64,000 nucleotides of DNA from Saonia flava (GCF_011927795.1 NZ_JAATJJ010000001.1:2233062-2297061); one strand, 5' to 3'; positions 35,388 to 44,804 are shown, numbered from the stretch's first letter. Notes: generated from the sequence alone by a model not told the origin. Translations and numbers: made by a program.

Positions 35388-35620
35388 GATACTAGTTTAA
35401 AGGTTATAACACTGAATATAGTATGGGTGCACTCCTAAACTAAATAGAGAACGCTTTGTTAAAAATATAGCAATCCTGACAATTATATGTCTTTACAAAG
35501 AGAATTTTCTTTGAAAACAATCTCAAAAGACAATATTGACCCATTAACAATATGTTCAATTTATACAAGTAGTATTTTTAAGGAAAAAAGGAATTGGTTT
35601 ATTTAGCAGGTATATTAATC
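35388..35620. other. Gap between the DUF885 and PaaE-like genes
   Basis: 233 bp, AT-rich. It must hold the promoter of the DUF885 gene, but I find no exact TAnnTTTG at a suitable place and no hairpin I would defend. Confidence 0.5.
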
Positions 35621-36673
35621 TTATACATCATCATAGTCCAGTTTCAACTTTGATGTGGTAGGATGTGCTTGGCAAGTTAAAATTAACCCCTCTGCAATCT
35701 CACCATCTGTTAAAATCTGGTTTTGGACCATTTCCGCCTTTCCTTCAACAACTCTGGCAATACAACTACTGCATACCCCACCTTGACAGGAATAAGGAGC
35801 ATCGATATTTTCCTTTAATACGGCGTCCAGGACCAATTTCTTCTTATCCATAGTAAAATGGAAAGACTCATCATCTAGAACAACCTCTACTTGGGTTTTT
35901 CCTTCTAATTCTTCGGCTAAAAGATCTTCACTTTCTTCAGGAGTTGTAAAAAGCTCAAAATGAATTTTGTCTTCAGAAATCCCGGAACTTTTTAGAGTAT
36001 CGGAAACCAATTCTATCATTTCCTCTGGACCACAAAGATAAAAGGCATCAAAGGAAGTTTCCTTGAACTGGTTTTTTAGTATATAATTGACCGATGAGGT
36101 TTCTATTCTCCCAAAAAGAGCATTTTCTTCTTGAGCACGACTAAAGACATATTTAACAAAAAATCTATTGGTATATTTTTTTGACAATTCTTGGATTTCA
36201 CTATAAAACATGGTCTCTTCCGGAGATTTATTTCCGTAAACCAAAACAAATGTACTTGCATCATTATCTTCCAGCACTGTTTTAGCAATACTCATTATGG
36301 GGGTGATGCCACTACCTGCAGCAAAAGCAGCAATATTTTTTGGTGTGCCGGAGGGTTTAAAAATAAAACGCCCTTCAGGGATCATAACTTCTAAAACATC
36401 ACCAACCTTTAGTTCTGTATTGGCGTAAACAGAAAAGGTACCATCATCTACTTTTTTTATTCCGACCGTTAATTTATTTGAGGAAGGAGCCGAAGAAATG
36501 GAATAAGCTCTTCTTAGTTCTTGTCCAGCCACCATATGCTTAATAGTAATGTACTGGCCAGGACTATATGTATATGCGTCTTTTATATTTTCTGGTACAA
36601 TAAAAGTTATAGCGACCGAATTAGGAGTGAGTTGATCTACTGCAGAAACGGTAAGGGAGTGAAAAATGCTCAT
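35621..36673 (-). CDS. FAD/2Fe-2S oxidoreductase, PaaE/Hcr-like electron-transfer component
   Basis: A 350-residue three-domain reductase: FAD-binding barrel with RRAYSISSAP (about 54-63), NAD(P)-binding domain with AAGSGITPIMS (about 117-127) and YLCGPEEMI, and a C-terminal plant-type 2Fe-2S ferredoxin domain with cysteines C296, C301, C304 and C334 (CQGGVCSSC then LTC). It passes electrons from NAD(P)H through FAD to the cluster and on to an oxygenase or other partner. PaaE of phenylacetyl-CoA epoxidase has this layout, but no paaABCD genes are nearby, so the partner is unknown. It has a -7 element just upstream. Confidence 0.9.
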   Translation of the reverse strand: MSIFHSLTVSAVDQLTPNSVAITFIVPENIKDAYTYSPGQYITIKHMVAGQELRRAYSISSAPSSNKLTVGIKKVDDGTFSVYANTELKVGDVLEVMIPEGRFIFKPSGTPKNIAAFAAGSGITPIMSIAKTVLEDNDASTFVLVYGNKSPEETMFYSEIQELSKKYTNRFFVKYVFSRAQEENALFGRIETSSVNYILKNQFKETSFDAFYLCGPEEMIELVSDTLKSSGISEDKIHFELFTTPEESEDLLAEELEGKTQVEVVLDDESFHFTMDKKKLVLDAVLKENIDAPYSCQGGVCSSCIARVVEGKAEMVQNQILTDGEIAEGLILTCQAHPTTSKLKLDYDDV

Positions 36674-36689
36674 TAAATAAAAATTTGTG

Positions 36690-36697
36690 CAAAATTA
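36690..36697 (-). promoter_or_regulatory. Candidate -7 element of the PaaE-like gene
   Basis: TAATTTTG on the minus strand fits TAnnTTTG, 16 nt before the ATG at 36673. Confidence 0.5.
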
Positions 36698-36802
36698 AGG
36701 AAACAACAGGCCATTTTTATTGGGATTATGAAAAATTTAGTTCTTGGTGTAACAAAAATTGTATTTTAGTTACTTATCCTAGTGTAAATTAACCAGCCCA
36801 TT

Positions 36803-38272
36803 ATGTTCAAACACTTTTTAAACCTTCAATGGAAATCATTTTTTAGAGCTTCTTCCTTCAAAACGGAGATTTGGTTCAAAATACTAATGATTTTTGGAGC
36901 CCTTTATTTTATTGCCGTATTCCTAGCGCTTGGTGTAGGTTCCTATTTTATGATAGAAAAGGCAGGATGGGGAGATCCCTTAAGAGTAGTGAACAAATTC
37001 ATGATTTATTATTTGGTTATGGATTTGGTCATGCGCTATATGCTCCAAAAAATGCCAGTGACCAACATAAAACCTTTATTATACCTGCCTTTTAAAAAGA
37101 GTCAGGTGGTAAATTACTCTTTAGGTAAGACAGTGGTTTCATTTTTTAACTGGGCACATGCTTTTTTCTTTATTCCCTTTTCTATTGTTCTTTTGGTTAA
37201 GGGCTACTCTCCCATTGGAGTAATAAGATGGCACTTGGGAATGATGGCCCTATTTTATTGTAATAATTTCATCAATGTTTTAGTAAACAATAAAAACGTC
37301 ATTTTTTATACCATAGCTGGTGTTTTGTTTGTTTTAGGAATCTGTCAATATTATGAGGTTTTCGATATTACAACATACACTGCACCTTTTTTTGATGCGT
37401 TGTATGACATGCCTTGGACTGCATTTTTGCCATGGATTGTATTAATAGGGTTGTATCTTACTTCTTTTAATTACTTTAAAAAGAATATGTATTTAGATGG
37501 TGGTTTGGCCACAAAACACACAGAAGCCAAAACGGAAGATTTTACTTGGTTGGACAAGTATGGAAAATTGGGCACCTTCTTAAAAAATGATATTAAATTA
37601 ATCAAAAGAAACAAGCGCTCCAAGACTACCGTCATTATGAGTGTTTTATTCCTTTTTTATGGATTGCTATTCTTTACGGGGGGTATTGAAGCATACGAAA
37701 ACCCAGTATGGAAGATTTTTGCTGGAATTTTTGTTTCGGGAGGGTTTATGTTCACTTTTGGTTCCTATGTTCCAAGCTGGGACAGTTCGTATTATCCTTT
37801 GATGATGAGTCAGAACATATCCTACAAAGAATACTTGGACTCCAAATGGTACCTTGTTATTATTGCTACAGTAATTAGTACTGTTATAGGGACATTTTAT
37901 CTTTATTTTGGGTGGGATGCTTACTTGGCCGTTTTGGTTGGAGCAGTTTACAATGTTGGGATTAATTCTTATTTGGTGCTTTGGGGAGGGGCTTATATAA
38001 AGACACCAATCGATTTAACATCGAACAAAAAAGCGTTTGGGGACAAACAGGCTTTTAATGCCAAAACCCTTTTGTTGACAATTCCAAAAATGATACTGCC
38101 ATTGGTTATATATGCCATAGGCCACTATACTATAAATCCGACAGCCGGATATATTTTTGTAGCTCTCACGGGAGTAGTGGGCTTTGCATTTAAAAATTGG
38201 GTATTCAAAAAAATAGAACAGATTTATAAAAAAGAAAAATATAAAACCTTGTTGGCCTACAAAGAAAAGTAG
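36803..38272 (+). CDS. DUF5687 family ABC-type permease
   Basis: A 489-residue polytopic protein with about ten to twelve membrane helices and a basic stretch NDIKLIKRNKRSKTTV (about 266-281). The latter resembles the coupling region of ABC-2 permeases. It matches DUF5687 of Bacteroidota. It is followed after 34 bp by an ABC ATPase gene, so the two are most likely one exporter of unknown substrate. The fused-length permease, compared with ~250-residue ABC-2 halves, suggests that one chain provides both membrane halves. Confidence 0.83.
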   Translation: MFKHFLNLQWKSFFRASSFKTEIWFKILMIFGALYFIAVFLALGVGSYFMIEKAGWGDPLRVVNKFMIYYLVMDLVMRYMLQKMPVTNIKPLLYLPFKKSQVVNYSLGKTVVSFFNWAHAFFFIPFSIVLLVKGYSPIGVIRWHLGMMALFYCNNFINVLVNNKNVIFYTIAGVLFVLGICQYYEVFDITTYTAPFFDALYDMPWTAFLPWIVLIGLYLTSFNYFKKNMYLDGGLATKHTEAKTEDFTWLDKYGKLGTFLKNDIKLIKRNKRSKTTVIMSVLFLFYGLLFFTGGIEAYENPVWKIFAGIFVSGGFMFTFGSYVPSWDSSYYPLMMSQNISYKEYLDSKWYLVIIATVISTVIGTFYLYFGWDAYLAVLVGAVYNVGINSYLVLWGGAYIKTPIDLTSNKKAFGDKQAFNAKTLLLTIPKMILPLVIYAIGHYTINPTAGYIFVALTGVVGFAFKNWVFKKIEQIYKKEKYKTLLAYKEK

Positions 38273-38306
38273 ACTTATTTTATACAAAAAGATTTAAAAG
38301 AAACAC

Positions 38307-39002
38307 ATGATAACAGCAACCAATCTTAGTAAAACATACGGGGCGCAAACCGTTCTCAATATTGAAAATCTTGAAATCCCAAAAGGCGAAAGTTTTGGTC
38401 TTGTTGGAAACAACGGAGCAGGAAAAACTACTTTTTTTAGTCTTTTGTTGGATTTGATCCAACCTACAACGGGACATATTCTAAACAACGATGTCCAAGT
38501 AAATACCAGTGAGGATTGGAAACCATTTACTTCAGCATTCATTGACGAGACTTTTTTGATAGGCTATTTAACTCCGGAGGAATACTTTTATTTCATAGGG
38601 GAGCTTAGAGGTCAGAATAAAGCTGACGTAGATGCCTTAATTTCCAATTTTGAGGACTTCTTCCATGGAGAAATATTGGGGCAGAAAAAATATTTAAGAG
38701 ACTTATCCAAAGGAAATCAGAAAAAGGCAGGAATCGTGGCATCTTTTATTGGAAATCCAGAGGTAGTTATTTTGGACGAACCTTTTGCCAATCTGGATCC
38801 AACTACGCAAATAAGACTAAAAGGAATTATCAAGGATTTGGCAAAAAACAATGATGTTACCGTGTTGGTATCAAGTCATGACTTAATCCATGTAACTGAG
38901 GTTTGTGAACGTATTGTAGTGTTAAACAAGGGAGAGGTTGTAAAAGATATCCGAACATCAACAGAAACACTTAAGGAGCTGGAAAGTTTCTTTGCGGGAT
39001 AG
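38307..39002 (+). CDS. ABC transporter ATP-binding protein
   Basis: A 231-residue nucleotide-binding domain. Walker A is GNNGAGKTT (about 35-43), the signature motif appears as DLSKGNQKKAG (LSxGxxKK, about 132-142), Walker B is VVILDEPFANLDP (about 152-164) and the switch histidine is in SSHDL. The signature has lysine where LSGGQ has glycine-glutamine, which is common in ABC-2 type exporters. It energises the DUF5687 permease encoded just upstream. Confidence 0.94.
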   Translation: MITATNLSKTYGAQTVLNIENLEIPKGESFGLVGNNGAGKTTFFSLLLDLIQPTTGHILNNDVQVNTSEDWKPFTSAFIDETFLIGYLTPEEYFYFIGELRGQNKADVDALISNFEDFFHGEILGQKKYLRDLSKGNQKKAGIVASFIGNPEVVILDEPFANLDPTTQIRLKGIIKDLAKNNDVTVLVSSHDLIHVTEVCERIVVLNKGEVVKDIRTSTETLKELESFFAG

Positions 39003-39136
39003 GCTTTCTGTGTTGTAAAAAAAGGACTGGGCGCAAATGCATTTTGGAACTCCGAAAAAATAAATGCATTTTACCGATGAAGCATATAATATTCTGCTAG
39101 TTTTTCAGTTAAGAGTAAACAAGAATATCGATAATT

Positions 39137-41698
39137 TTGAAGCTTTATTTTAAATTTGTTTTATCTGCCGTTTTGGGGATTGTGGTCTTTAATGCATGTT
39201 CCACAAAGAAAGATGCCCTTATAAACAGGAATTGGCATGCGCTTAATACCAAGTACAATACCCTGTACAATGGCAATATTGCTTTTGAGGAAGGCAGGGA
39301 AACACTCAATGACTCATACCAGGATGACTATTGGGAGATTTTGCCTATAGAACGCCTCGAGGTTACAGATGAAATAAAACTGGATTCTGAAAACAACAAC
39401 CCCAATTTTGTAATTGCAGAGGAAAAGGCCACCAAGGCCATACAAAAGCACAGTATGGACATTAAGGATGTGGAACGAAATCCACAGACTGATGAGGCAT
39501 TCCTCTTATTGGGAAAGGCTCGATATTTTGATCAACGCTATATACCAGCCTTAGAATCTTTTAATTATATTCTTAGGAAATATGAAGAGAGCGACAAATT
39601 AAATGAAGCCACTATTTGGAGAGAGAAGGTGAACATACGGTTGGAGAACGAAGAATTGGCCATAAAAAACCTAAAGACACTTTTTAAATACGAAACCTTA
39701 AGGAATCAGGAGTATGCCGATGCAAGGGCGGTAATGGCTCAGGCCTATATTAATCTAAAAGCTCCCGACACGGCCATTCATCAACTTAAAATTGCATCCA
39801 CCTACACCAACAAAAACGCTGAAAAGGGGAGATATTATTTCATTATTGGTCAGTTGTACAATCAATTGGAACATAAGGACAGTGCCAACTATGCTTTTGA
39901 CAAGGTAATTGCCTTGAATAGAAAATCCCCAAGAGTATATATGATCAATGCACATCTTCAAAAAATAAAAAACACAGAAGTTACTGAAGAAAATGAGGAA
40001 GAACTATTGGACTATTTGACCGATTTAGAGGAAAATCGGGAAAACAGACCTTTCTTGGATAAAATCTACAGGCAGATTGCCGAATATCATTTGAATAATA
40101 AGTCTGATAGCTTGGCTTTGGTATATTTCAATAAGTCTCTTAGGGCAACTCAGAACGAACCTAAATTAAATGCTTTTAATTATACAGATTTGGCGGAACA
40201 TCATTTTGATAAAAATGAATACAAAACTGCTGGGGCATACTATGATAGTGTATTAACAAATCTACCTGAAAACACTAGGACGTACCGCTCTATAAAAAAG
40301 AAGCTGGATAATTTAGAGGATGTAATTTCCTATGAAGAAGTTGTACAATATACAGATAGCGTAATTAACCTGTACAACATGCCCAAAGAAAAGCAGACGG
40401 CCTATTTTGAGGAATATATTGCAGAGATAAAGAGAAAAGATGAGGAGGCCGCCAAAAAGGAAACGGAACGTCAAAACGCAGGTATAGCTGCTTTCGCCGA
40501 AACCAAAGGGGGAAAGGCAAATAAAGGCAAGTTCTATTTCTATAACATTACAAGTTTGGGTTACGGTAAAACGGACTTTAGAAACAATTGGGGAGAACGT
40601 GTTCTAGAAGACAATTGGAGATGGTCCAATAAAAGCATCACTATTCCGGTTGATGGTATTGAGGGAGAAATTGTGTCCACTACAGGAACAGCCACCACAG
40701 GCGAAATCACCGAAGAACAAAAATATTCCTTGGATTTTTATCTGGACAAAATACCAACAGATATTGCTGTCATTGATAGCTTAAAAACAGAAAGAAACTT
40801 TGCTAACTATCAGCTAGGCCTAATTTATAAAGAAAAATTTAAGGAGAATCTTTTGGCTGCCGGTAAATTGGAGCGGGTCTTAGAATCTAATCCAGAAGAG
40901 CGTTTGGTGCTTCCATCCAAATATAACCTTTATAAGATATATGAGGAATCGGGAAGTAATTTAGCGTCGGGTATGAAGGACAACATAATTAAAAACCATC
41001 CTGATTCTCGTTATGCTGAAATTTTATTGAATCCACAAGCGTTGTTGGAAGATAATATTGGGGGCCCGGATGATAAATATGCTCAATTGTATAAGCTATA
41101 TCAAAACCAAGAATTTCTGCAGGTAATTACTGGTGCAGAAGAAAATATAAACACGTATACAGGGGATGAAATAGTGCCAAAGTTTGAAATGTTGAAAGCA
41201 AATGCCATTGGTAGACTAAATGGATATACAGATTTTAAAGAAGCCCTTAATTATGTGGCCCTAAACTACCCCAATAATCCTGAAGGCAAAAAAGCACAGC
41301 AAATGGTGGATGAGCAATTGCCAAAATTGGAACCTAAGGAATTTAAATTGGAAACTGGGGCAACCAATAGTGGAAATTGGAAAGTTGTTTTCCCGTTCAA
41401 AAGAAGGGATAATGAGAAAGCAAAAGCATTGATGGAGCTTCTTAAGAAATCCATAACAGATTTGAGGTACAGTAACGTAGTGTCCAAAGATATTTACAAT
41501 TTAGAGAACCAATTTGTCGTGGTGCATGGCTTTTCAACAAAAGATAGGGCATTGGGCTATGCGGAGCTTTTAAAAAACAATAAGGATTATAAGGTGGCTT
41601 ATGAGAATTTTGTAATTTTATCATCCAACTACAAAACAATACAAGTACATAAAAATTTAGAGGAATATAAAGAGCAAGTTTTAACCCCAAAACCCTAG
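39137..41698 (+). CDS. sprE: T9SS/gliding lipoprotein, PorW/SprE family
   Basis: An 853-residue TPR lipoprotein. From a TTG start comes a signal peptide with lipobox (VVFNACS, C21), then many tetratricopeptide-type helical hairpins over roughly 110-450, a linker rich in K/E, and further repeat units to the C terminus. The conserved N-terminal NRNWHALNTKYNTLYNGNIAFEEG (split, about 30-53) is the recognisable hallmark of PorW/SprE, needed for type IX secretion and gliding in Flavobacterium johnsoniae and for secretion in Porphyromonas. It is predicted to sit in the periplasmic face of the envelope. The bactofilin gene follows 4 bp later, so they form an operon leading to the ATP synthase genes. 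Confidence 0.87.
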   Translation: MKLYFKFVLSAVLGIVVFNACSTKKDALINRNWHALNTKYNTLYNGNIAFEEGRETLNDSYQDDYWEILPIERLEVTDEIKLDSENNNPNFVIAEEKATKAIQKHSMDIKDVERNPQTDEAFLLLGKARYFDQRYIPALESFNYILRKYEESDKLNEATIWREKVNIRLENEELAIKNLKTLFKYETLRNQEYADARAVMAQAYINLKAPDTAIHQLKIASTYTNKNAEKGRYYFIIGQLYNQLEHKDSANYAFDKVIALNRKSPRVYMINAHLQKIKNTEVTEENEEELLDYLTDLEENRENRPFLDKIYRQIAEYHLNNKSDSLALVYFNKSLRATQNEPKLNAFNYTDLAEHHFDKNEYKTAGAYYDSVLTNLPENTRTYRSIKKKLDNLEDVISYEEVVQYTDSVINLYNMPKEKQTAYFEEYIAEIKRKDEEAAKKETERQNAGIAAFAETKGGKANKGKFYFYNITSLGYGKTDFRNNWGERVLEDNWRWSNKSITIPVDGIEGEIVSTTGTATTGEITEEQKYSLDFYLDKIPTDIAVIDSLKTERNFANYQLGLIYKEKFKENLLAAGKLERVLESNPEERLVLPSKYNLYKIYEESGSNLASGMKDNIIKNHPDSRYAEILLNPQALLEDNIGGPDDKYAQLYKLYQNQEFLQVITGAEENINTYTGDEIVPKFEMLKANAIGRLNGYTDFKEALNYVALNYPNNPEGKKAQQMVDEQLPKLEPKEFKLETGATNSGNWKVVFPFKRRDNEKAKALMELLKKSITDLRYSNVVSKDIYNLENQFVVVHGFSTKDRALGYAELLKNNKDYKVAYENFVILSSNYKTIQVHKNLEEYKEQVLTPKP

Positions 41699-41702
41699 AA
41701 CA

Positions 41703-42143
41703 ATGTTTTCAGACAACAAAAAACCCAGAGTTATGACAGAATTAGGTGGACAACCCAACAGAATTGAGAAAAACACAAAAATCAAAGGAGATATTATCTC
41801 TGAAGCGGATTTTAGAATAGATGGAAAACTGGACGGAAATGTAAAAACATCCGGCAAAGTAGTAATTGGTAAAGATGGCTACATTCACGGCAAAGTAGAG
41901 TGTGTAAATGCGGATATAGAAGGTAGTTTTAATGGAGAGCTTTTGGTTTCCCAGCTATTATCTTTAAAATCATCTGCGGTTATAGAGGGAACAGTTTCTG
42001 TTGCAAAATTGGCCGTTGAACCTGGAGCAACTTTTAATGCAGCTTGCACGATGGGGGCAAAAACTTCAAGCAATACATCCAGTGCTTCTTCTAGCTTTAA
42101 ACAAGGAGCTATAAAAACCAATGAGCCAGCAAAAGCCTCGTAA
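41703..42143 (+). CDS. Bactofilin (polymer-forming cytoskeletal protein)
   Basis: A 146-residue bactofilin: a short unstructured N terminus (MFSDNKKPRV), a central right-handed beta-helix domain (about 20-115) with repeating short strands (IKGDIISEADFRIDGKLDG, GKVVIGKDGYIHGKVE), and a serine/threonine-rich disordered tail. Bactofilins polymerise without nucleotides and organise cell shape, motility or envelope machines. It is sandwiched between sprE (4 bp) and the AtpZ-like gene (23-bp overlap), which suggests co-expression with the gliding/secretion protein. Confidence 0.93.
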   Translation: MFSDNKKPRVMTELGGQPNRIEKNTKIKGDIISEADFRIDGKLDGNVKTSGKVVIGKDGYIHGKVECVNADIEGSFNGELLVSQLLSLKSSAVIEGTVSVAKLAVEPGATFNAACTMGAKTSSNTSSASSSFKQGAIKTNEPAKAS

Positions 42144-42348
42144 GAAGAATACATTAAAAAATGCTTTAGTGCTTACGGGCATAGCTTTTGAAATGGGAGC
42201 CATTATTTTTTTGGCTGCCAATGGGGGAAAATGGCTGGACAGCTATTATGGTAATGAAAAAAGAATTTTTACCGCATTTGCCACACTTATTGGTGTGGCA
42301 ATTTCTATTTGGGTAGTTTTGCGACAACTTAAAAGAATTAATCAATAA
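42121..42348 (+). CDS. AtpZ/AtpI family protein
   Basis: A 75-residue protein with two membrane helices (about 15-35 and 46-66) separated by a short loop (GKWLDSYYGNEKR), the layout of AtpZ/AtpI accessory proteins encoded at the head of ATP synthase operons. These help c-ring assembly or ion/magnesium handling. It starts inside the bactofilin gene and ends overlapping the next start (ATG at 42348 shares a base with its stop), so translation is coupled. Confidence 0.85.
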   Translation: MSQQKPRKKNTLKNALVLTGIAFEMGAIIFLAANGGKWLDSYYGNEKRIFTAFATLIGVAISIWVVLRQLKRINQ

Positions 42349-42740
42349 TGCCAAAATCCAATACTATTCCGCGATTTCTTGTTTATCTATTAATCTCTTT
42401 AGGGCTGGCTTTTGTTGTGCACATAACAATTCTAAAAAGTGCAGGTTTTCCCAAATATGACAACTTTATTGTAAAGTCTTATATAGTTAATGGCACACTC
42501 GCCGGACTTATATATATTATAATTTTTGTTTTTAAGCAAAAGCTTAAGAACCAAATAGGATTTCTATTTATGGGGGGTAGTTTTCTAAAGTTTATTTTCT
42601 TTTTTCTTCTTTTTTACCCTCTTTACAAAGAGGATGGCAATATTAATAGGTTGGAGTTTGCAGCTTTCTTTGTGCCTTATGCAATTTCCTTGATAATTGA
42701 GACAATTTTTATGGCCAAAATGCTCAATAATCTTAAATAA
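42348..42740 (+). CDS. Small four-helix membrane protein (DUF6168-like) of the ATP synthase operon
   Basis: A 130-residue protein with four predicted membrane helices and almost no loops. It occupies the position that AtpI-type subunits hold in other operons, between AtpZ and subunit a. It resembles the DUF6168 proteins of Flavobacteriia (name from memory); a role in F0 assembly is inferred from position only. Separated from atpB by a 119-bp gap with promoter motifs. Confidence 0.7.
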   Translation: MPKSNTIPRFLVYLLISLGLAFVVHITILKSAGFPKYDNFIVKSYIVNGTLAGLIYIIIFVFKQKLKNQIGFLFMGGSFLKFIFFFLLFYPLYKEDGNINRLEFAAFFVPYAISLIIETIFMAKMLNNLK

Positions 42741-42817
42741 CTGGCACATCTCTTTTTACGTTAGAAATTCCTTGAAAATAACTCGGCAAATGCTTTTTTC
42801 TTTTTGGTATAATAGCG

Positions 42818-42825
42818 TACATTTG
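42818..42825 (+). promoter_or_regulatory. Promoter motif of the ATP synthase structural genes
   Basis: TACATTTG matches TAnnTTTG, 34 nt before the atpB ATG, with a TTTC 17 bp upstream. A second match, TATTTTTG at 42846-42853, ends 6 nt before the ATG and overlaps an alternative TTG start. Either or both may drive atpB onwards separately from sprE-bactofilin. Confidence 0.55.
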
Positions 42826-42859
42826 CACCGATTTTTAGAGACCGATATTTTTGACCGAC

Positions 42860-43990
42860 ATGCGAAAACAATTTTTTGTTAAGTTTCTTTTTATTGCTTT
42901 GTGCCTTATGGGCTTTACTTCATATGCGAGTGATAAGGAAAATGCAACTGAGGAGTCTGGAAAAGACCTTAAAACGGAAATAAAAGAATATATTCAGCAT
43001 CACTTACAGGATTCTCATGATTTTTCTTTGTTTTCTTATACAAAGGAAAATGGAGAACATAAATATGTAGGCTTTCCTTTGCCTATTATTTTATGGGATA
43101 ATGGGTTAAAAGTATTCTCGTCATCTAAATTCCATCATGGAGAAGAAATTGCCGAGGTTGATGGAAATCATTATAAACTGTACCACAGCAAAATATATAA
43201 GACAGATGCTCATGGAGCCATCAATTATGATGAAGAGCATCACCCTACTAATGCAAAACCTTTGGATTTTTCAATTACCAAGAATGTTGTAATGATATTC
43301 ATTACTGGGTTGTTGATGCTTTGGTTGTTCACAAGTTTGGCTAAGTCATATTCAAAGAACAATGGAGTTCCAACAGGAGCTGGGCGTTTCTTTGAGCCAA
43401 TTGTGTTGTATATCAGGGATGATATTGCAAGACCCAATATTGGTGAAAAAAGATACAAGAAGTACATGCCTTTCTTGTTGACCATCTTTTTCTTTATTTG
43501 GTTCTTGAATATTTTTGGGCTAACGCCATTAGGGATTAACGTCACGGGAAATATAGCTATAACATTCTCTTTGGCTATAATGACATTCTTGATTACCAAT
43601 TTCACGGGAACAAAAGATTATTGGATGCACCAGTTTGATCCTTTGGGAAAGTCTTTGCCTTGGTATGGTAAAATATTATTATACATCATATTGGTGCCAA
43701 TTGAATTGCTTGGGTTAATCATAAAACCTTTTTCATTATTGATTCGTCTATATGCGAATATGCAGGCGGGACATATTGTATTAATGAGCTTAATAGGGTT
43801 AATGTTTATTTTTAAAAGCTGGTTGGGAAGCCCACTTTCATTTTTATTGGCCTTCGCCATTTCATTGATTGAGATTTTAGTAGCATTGCTACAAGCATAT
43901 ATTTTCACCATGTTGTCTGCTTTGTATTTTGGATTTGCATCTGAAGAACATGAGCATGAGCATGAACACGAGGCGGAATTGTCTCACTAA
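42860..43990 (+). CDS. atpB: F0F1 ATP synthase subunit a
   Basis: The stator half-channel subunit that carries protons past the c-ring. The 376-residue product is longer than the ~270 of E. coli because of a signal-peptide-like N terminus (MRKQFFVKFLFIALCLMGF) and a periplasmic extension to about residue 130, typical of Bacteroidota. Core motifs are in the last helices: LGLIIKPFSLLIRLYANMQAGH contains the essential arginine, followed by SLIEILVALLQAYIFTML. The C-terminal tail is unusual: EEHEHEHEHEAELSH. I start at the ATG at 42860, since the TTG three codons earlier lies in a promoter motif. Confidence 0.96.
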   Translation: MRKQFFVKFLFIALCLMGFTSYASDKENATEESGKDLKTEIKEYIQHHLQDSHDFSLFSYTKENGEHKYVGFPLPIILWDNGLKVFSSSKFHHGEEIAEVDGNHYKLYHSKIYKTDAHGAINYDEEHHPTNAKPLDFSITKNVVMIFITGLLMLWLFTSLAKSYSKNNGVPTGAGRFFEPIVLYIRDDIARPNIGEKRYKKYMPFLLTIFFFIWFLNIFGLTPLGINVTGNIAITFSLAIMTFLITNFTGTKDYWMHQFDPLGKSLPWYGKILLYIILVPIELLGLIIKPFSLLIRLYANMQAGHIVLMSLIGLMFIFKSWLGSPLSFLLAFAISLIEILVALLQAYIFTMLSALYFGFASEEHEHEHEHEAELSH

Positions 43991-44023
43991 AAATGAATTT
44001 TTAATTTTTAAACTAGATAGATT

Positions 44024-44215
44024 ATGGAAATTCCATTAATGGTAGGTGCAGGTTTGGTTGTTATCGGTGTTGGTATCGGTATTGGTAAGATTGGTGGTTC
44101 AGCAATGGACGCTATTGCTCGTCAGCCTGAGGCTTATGGAAAGATTCAAACGGCGATGTTGATTGCAGCAGCGCTTATTGAAGGTATTGGTTTTGCTGCC
44201 TTGTTTGCGGTATAA
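44024..44215 (+). CDS. atpE: F0F1 ATP synthase subunit c
   Basis: A 63-residue proteolipid forming the rotor ring: two helices around the polar loop ARQPEAYGK (32-40), with the ion-carrying carboxylate E53 in ALIEGIGFAAL. The residues around E53 do not show the Q...ET/S pattern of sodium-type rings, so proton coupling is likelier. A perfect hairpin follows 15 bp later, before atpF, and may help set the higher c-subunit expression needed for the ring. Confidence 0.96.
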   Translation: MEIPLMVGAGLVVIGVGIGIGKIGGSAMDAIARQPEAYGKIQTAMLIAAALIEGIGFAALFAV

Positions 44216-44230
44216 TCGAAAGTAAAGACA

Positions 44231-44259
44231 AATAGCTGCAACGGTTGGTTGCAGCTATT
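44231..44259 (+). promoter_or_regulatory. Intercistronic hairpin between atpE and atpF
   Basis: Perfect 12-bp arms (44231-44242 and 44248-44259, AATAGCTGCAAC and complement) with a 5-nt loop, followed by TGTTTC. It lacks a strong U-tract, so partial termination or mRNA 3'-end protection of the atpE message is more likely than full termination. Confidence 0.65.
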
Positions 44260-44297
44260 GTTTCTATTTAAAAATTAAGCTTTTTAAAATTTAAGAA

Positions 44298-44798
44298 ATG
44301 GAAAAGTTATTAAATGAATTTTCAATTGGTTTGTTCTTTTGGCAAACTCTATTGTTCGGTTTGCTGTTGTTCCTTTTATGGAAGTTTGCATGGAAGCCAA
44401 TCTTAAATGCCGTTAACGATAGGGAAGATGGTATCAAGGATGCACTTGCAGCTGCTGAAAATGCTAAAAAAGAGATGCAAAATGTAACCGCCGATAGCGA
44501 AAAGTTGCTGAAAGAAGCAAGGGCTGAACGTGAAGCTTTGTTAAAAGAAGCCCGCGAAATAAAGAATACCATTGTTTCAGACGCAAAAGAACTGGCTAAA
44601 ACAGAAGGAGATAAAATCATAAAGCAGGCCCAAGCCGCTATAGAAAGCGAGAAAAAGGCAGCGGTTGCAGATATAAAAAATCAGGTAGCTAATTTATCAG
44701 TGGAAATTGCTGAAAAAGTTATCAAAGAAGAATTGTCGGACAAAAGCAAGCAGTTAAAACTTGTTGAGGGGATGTTGGGCGATATCAAATTGAACTAA
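44298..44798 (+). CDS. atpF: F0F1 ATP synthase subunit b
   Basis: The 166-residue peripheral-stalk subunit: one N-terminal membrane helix (about 10-28, FFWQTLLFGLLLFLLWKF) followed by WKPILNAVNDREDGI and a long charged coiled-coil helix to the end, rich in A/K/E. It dimerises and holds F1 against rotation via delta. It is 6 bp upstream of atpH. Confidence 0.96.
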   Translation: MEKLLNEFSIGLFFWQTLLFGLLLFLLWKFAWKPILNAVNDREDGIKDALAAAENAKKEMQNVTADSEKLLKEARAEREALLKEAREIKNTIVSDAKELAKTEGDKIIKQAQAAIESEKKAAVADIKNQVANLSVEIAEKVIKEELSDKSKQLKLVEGMLGDIKLN

Positions 44799-44804
44799 GT
44801 TAAG

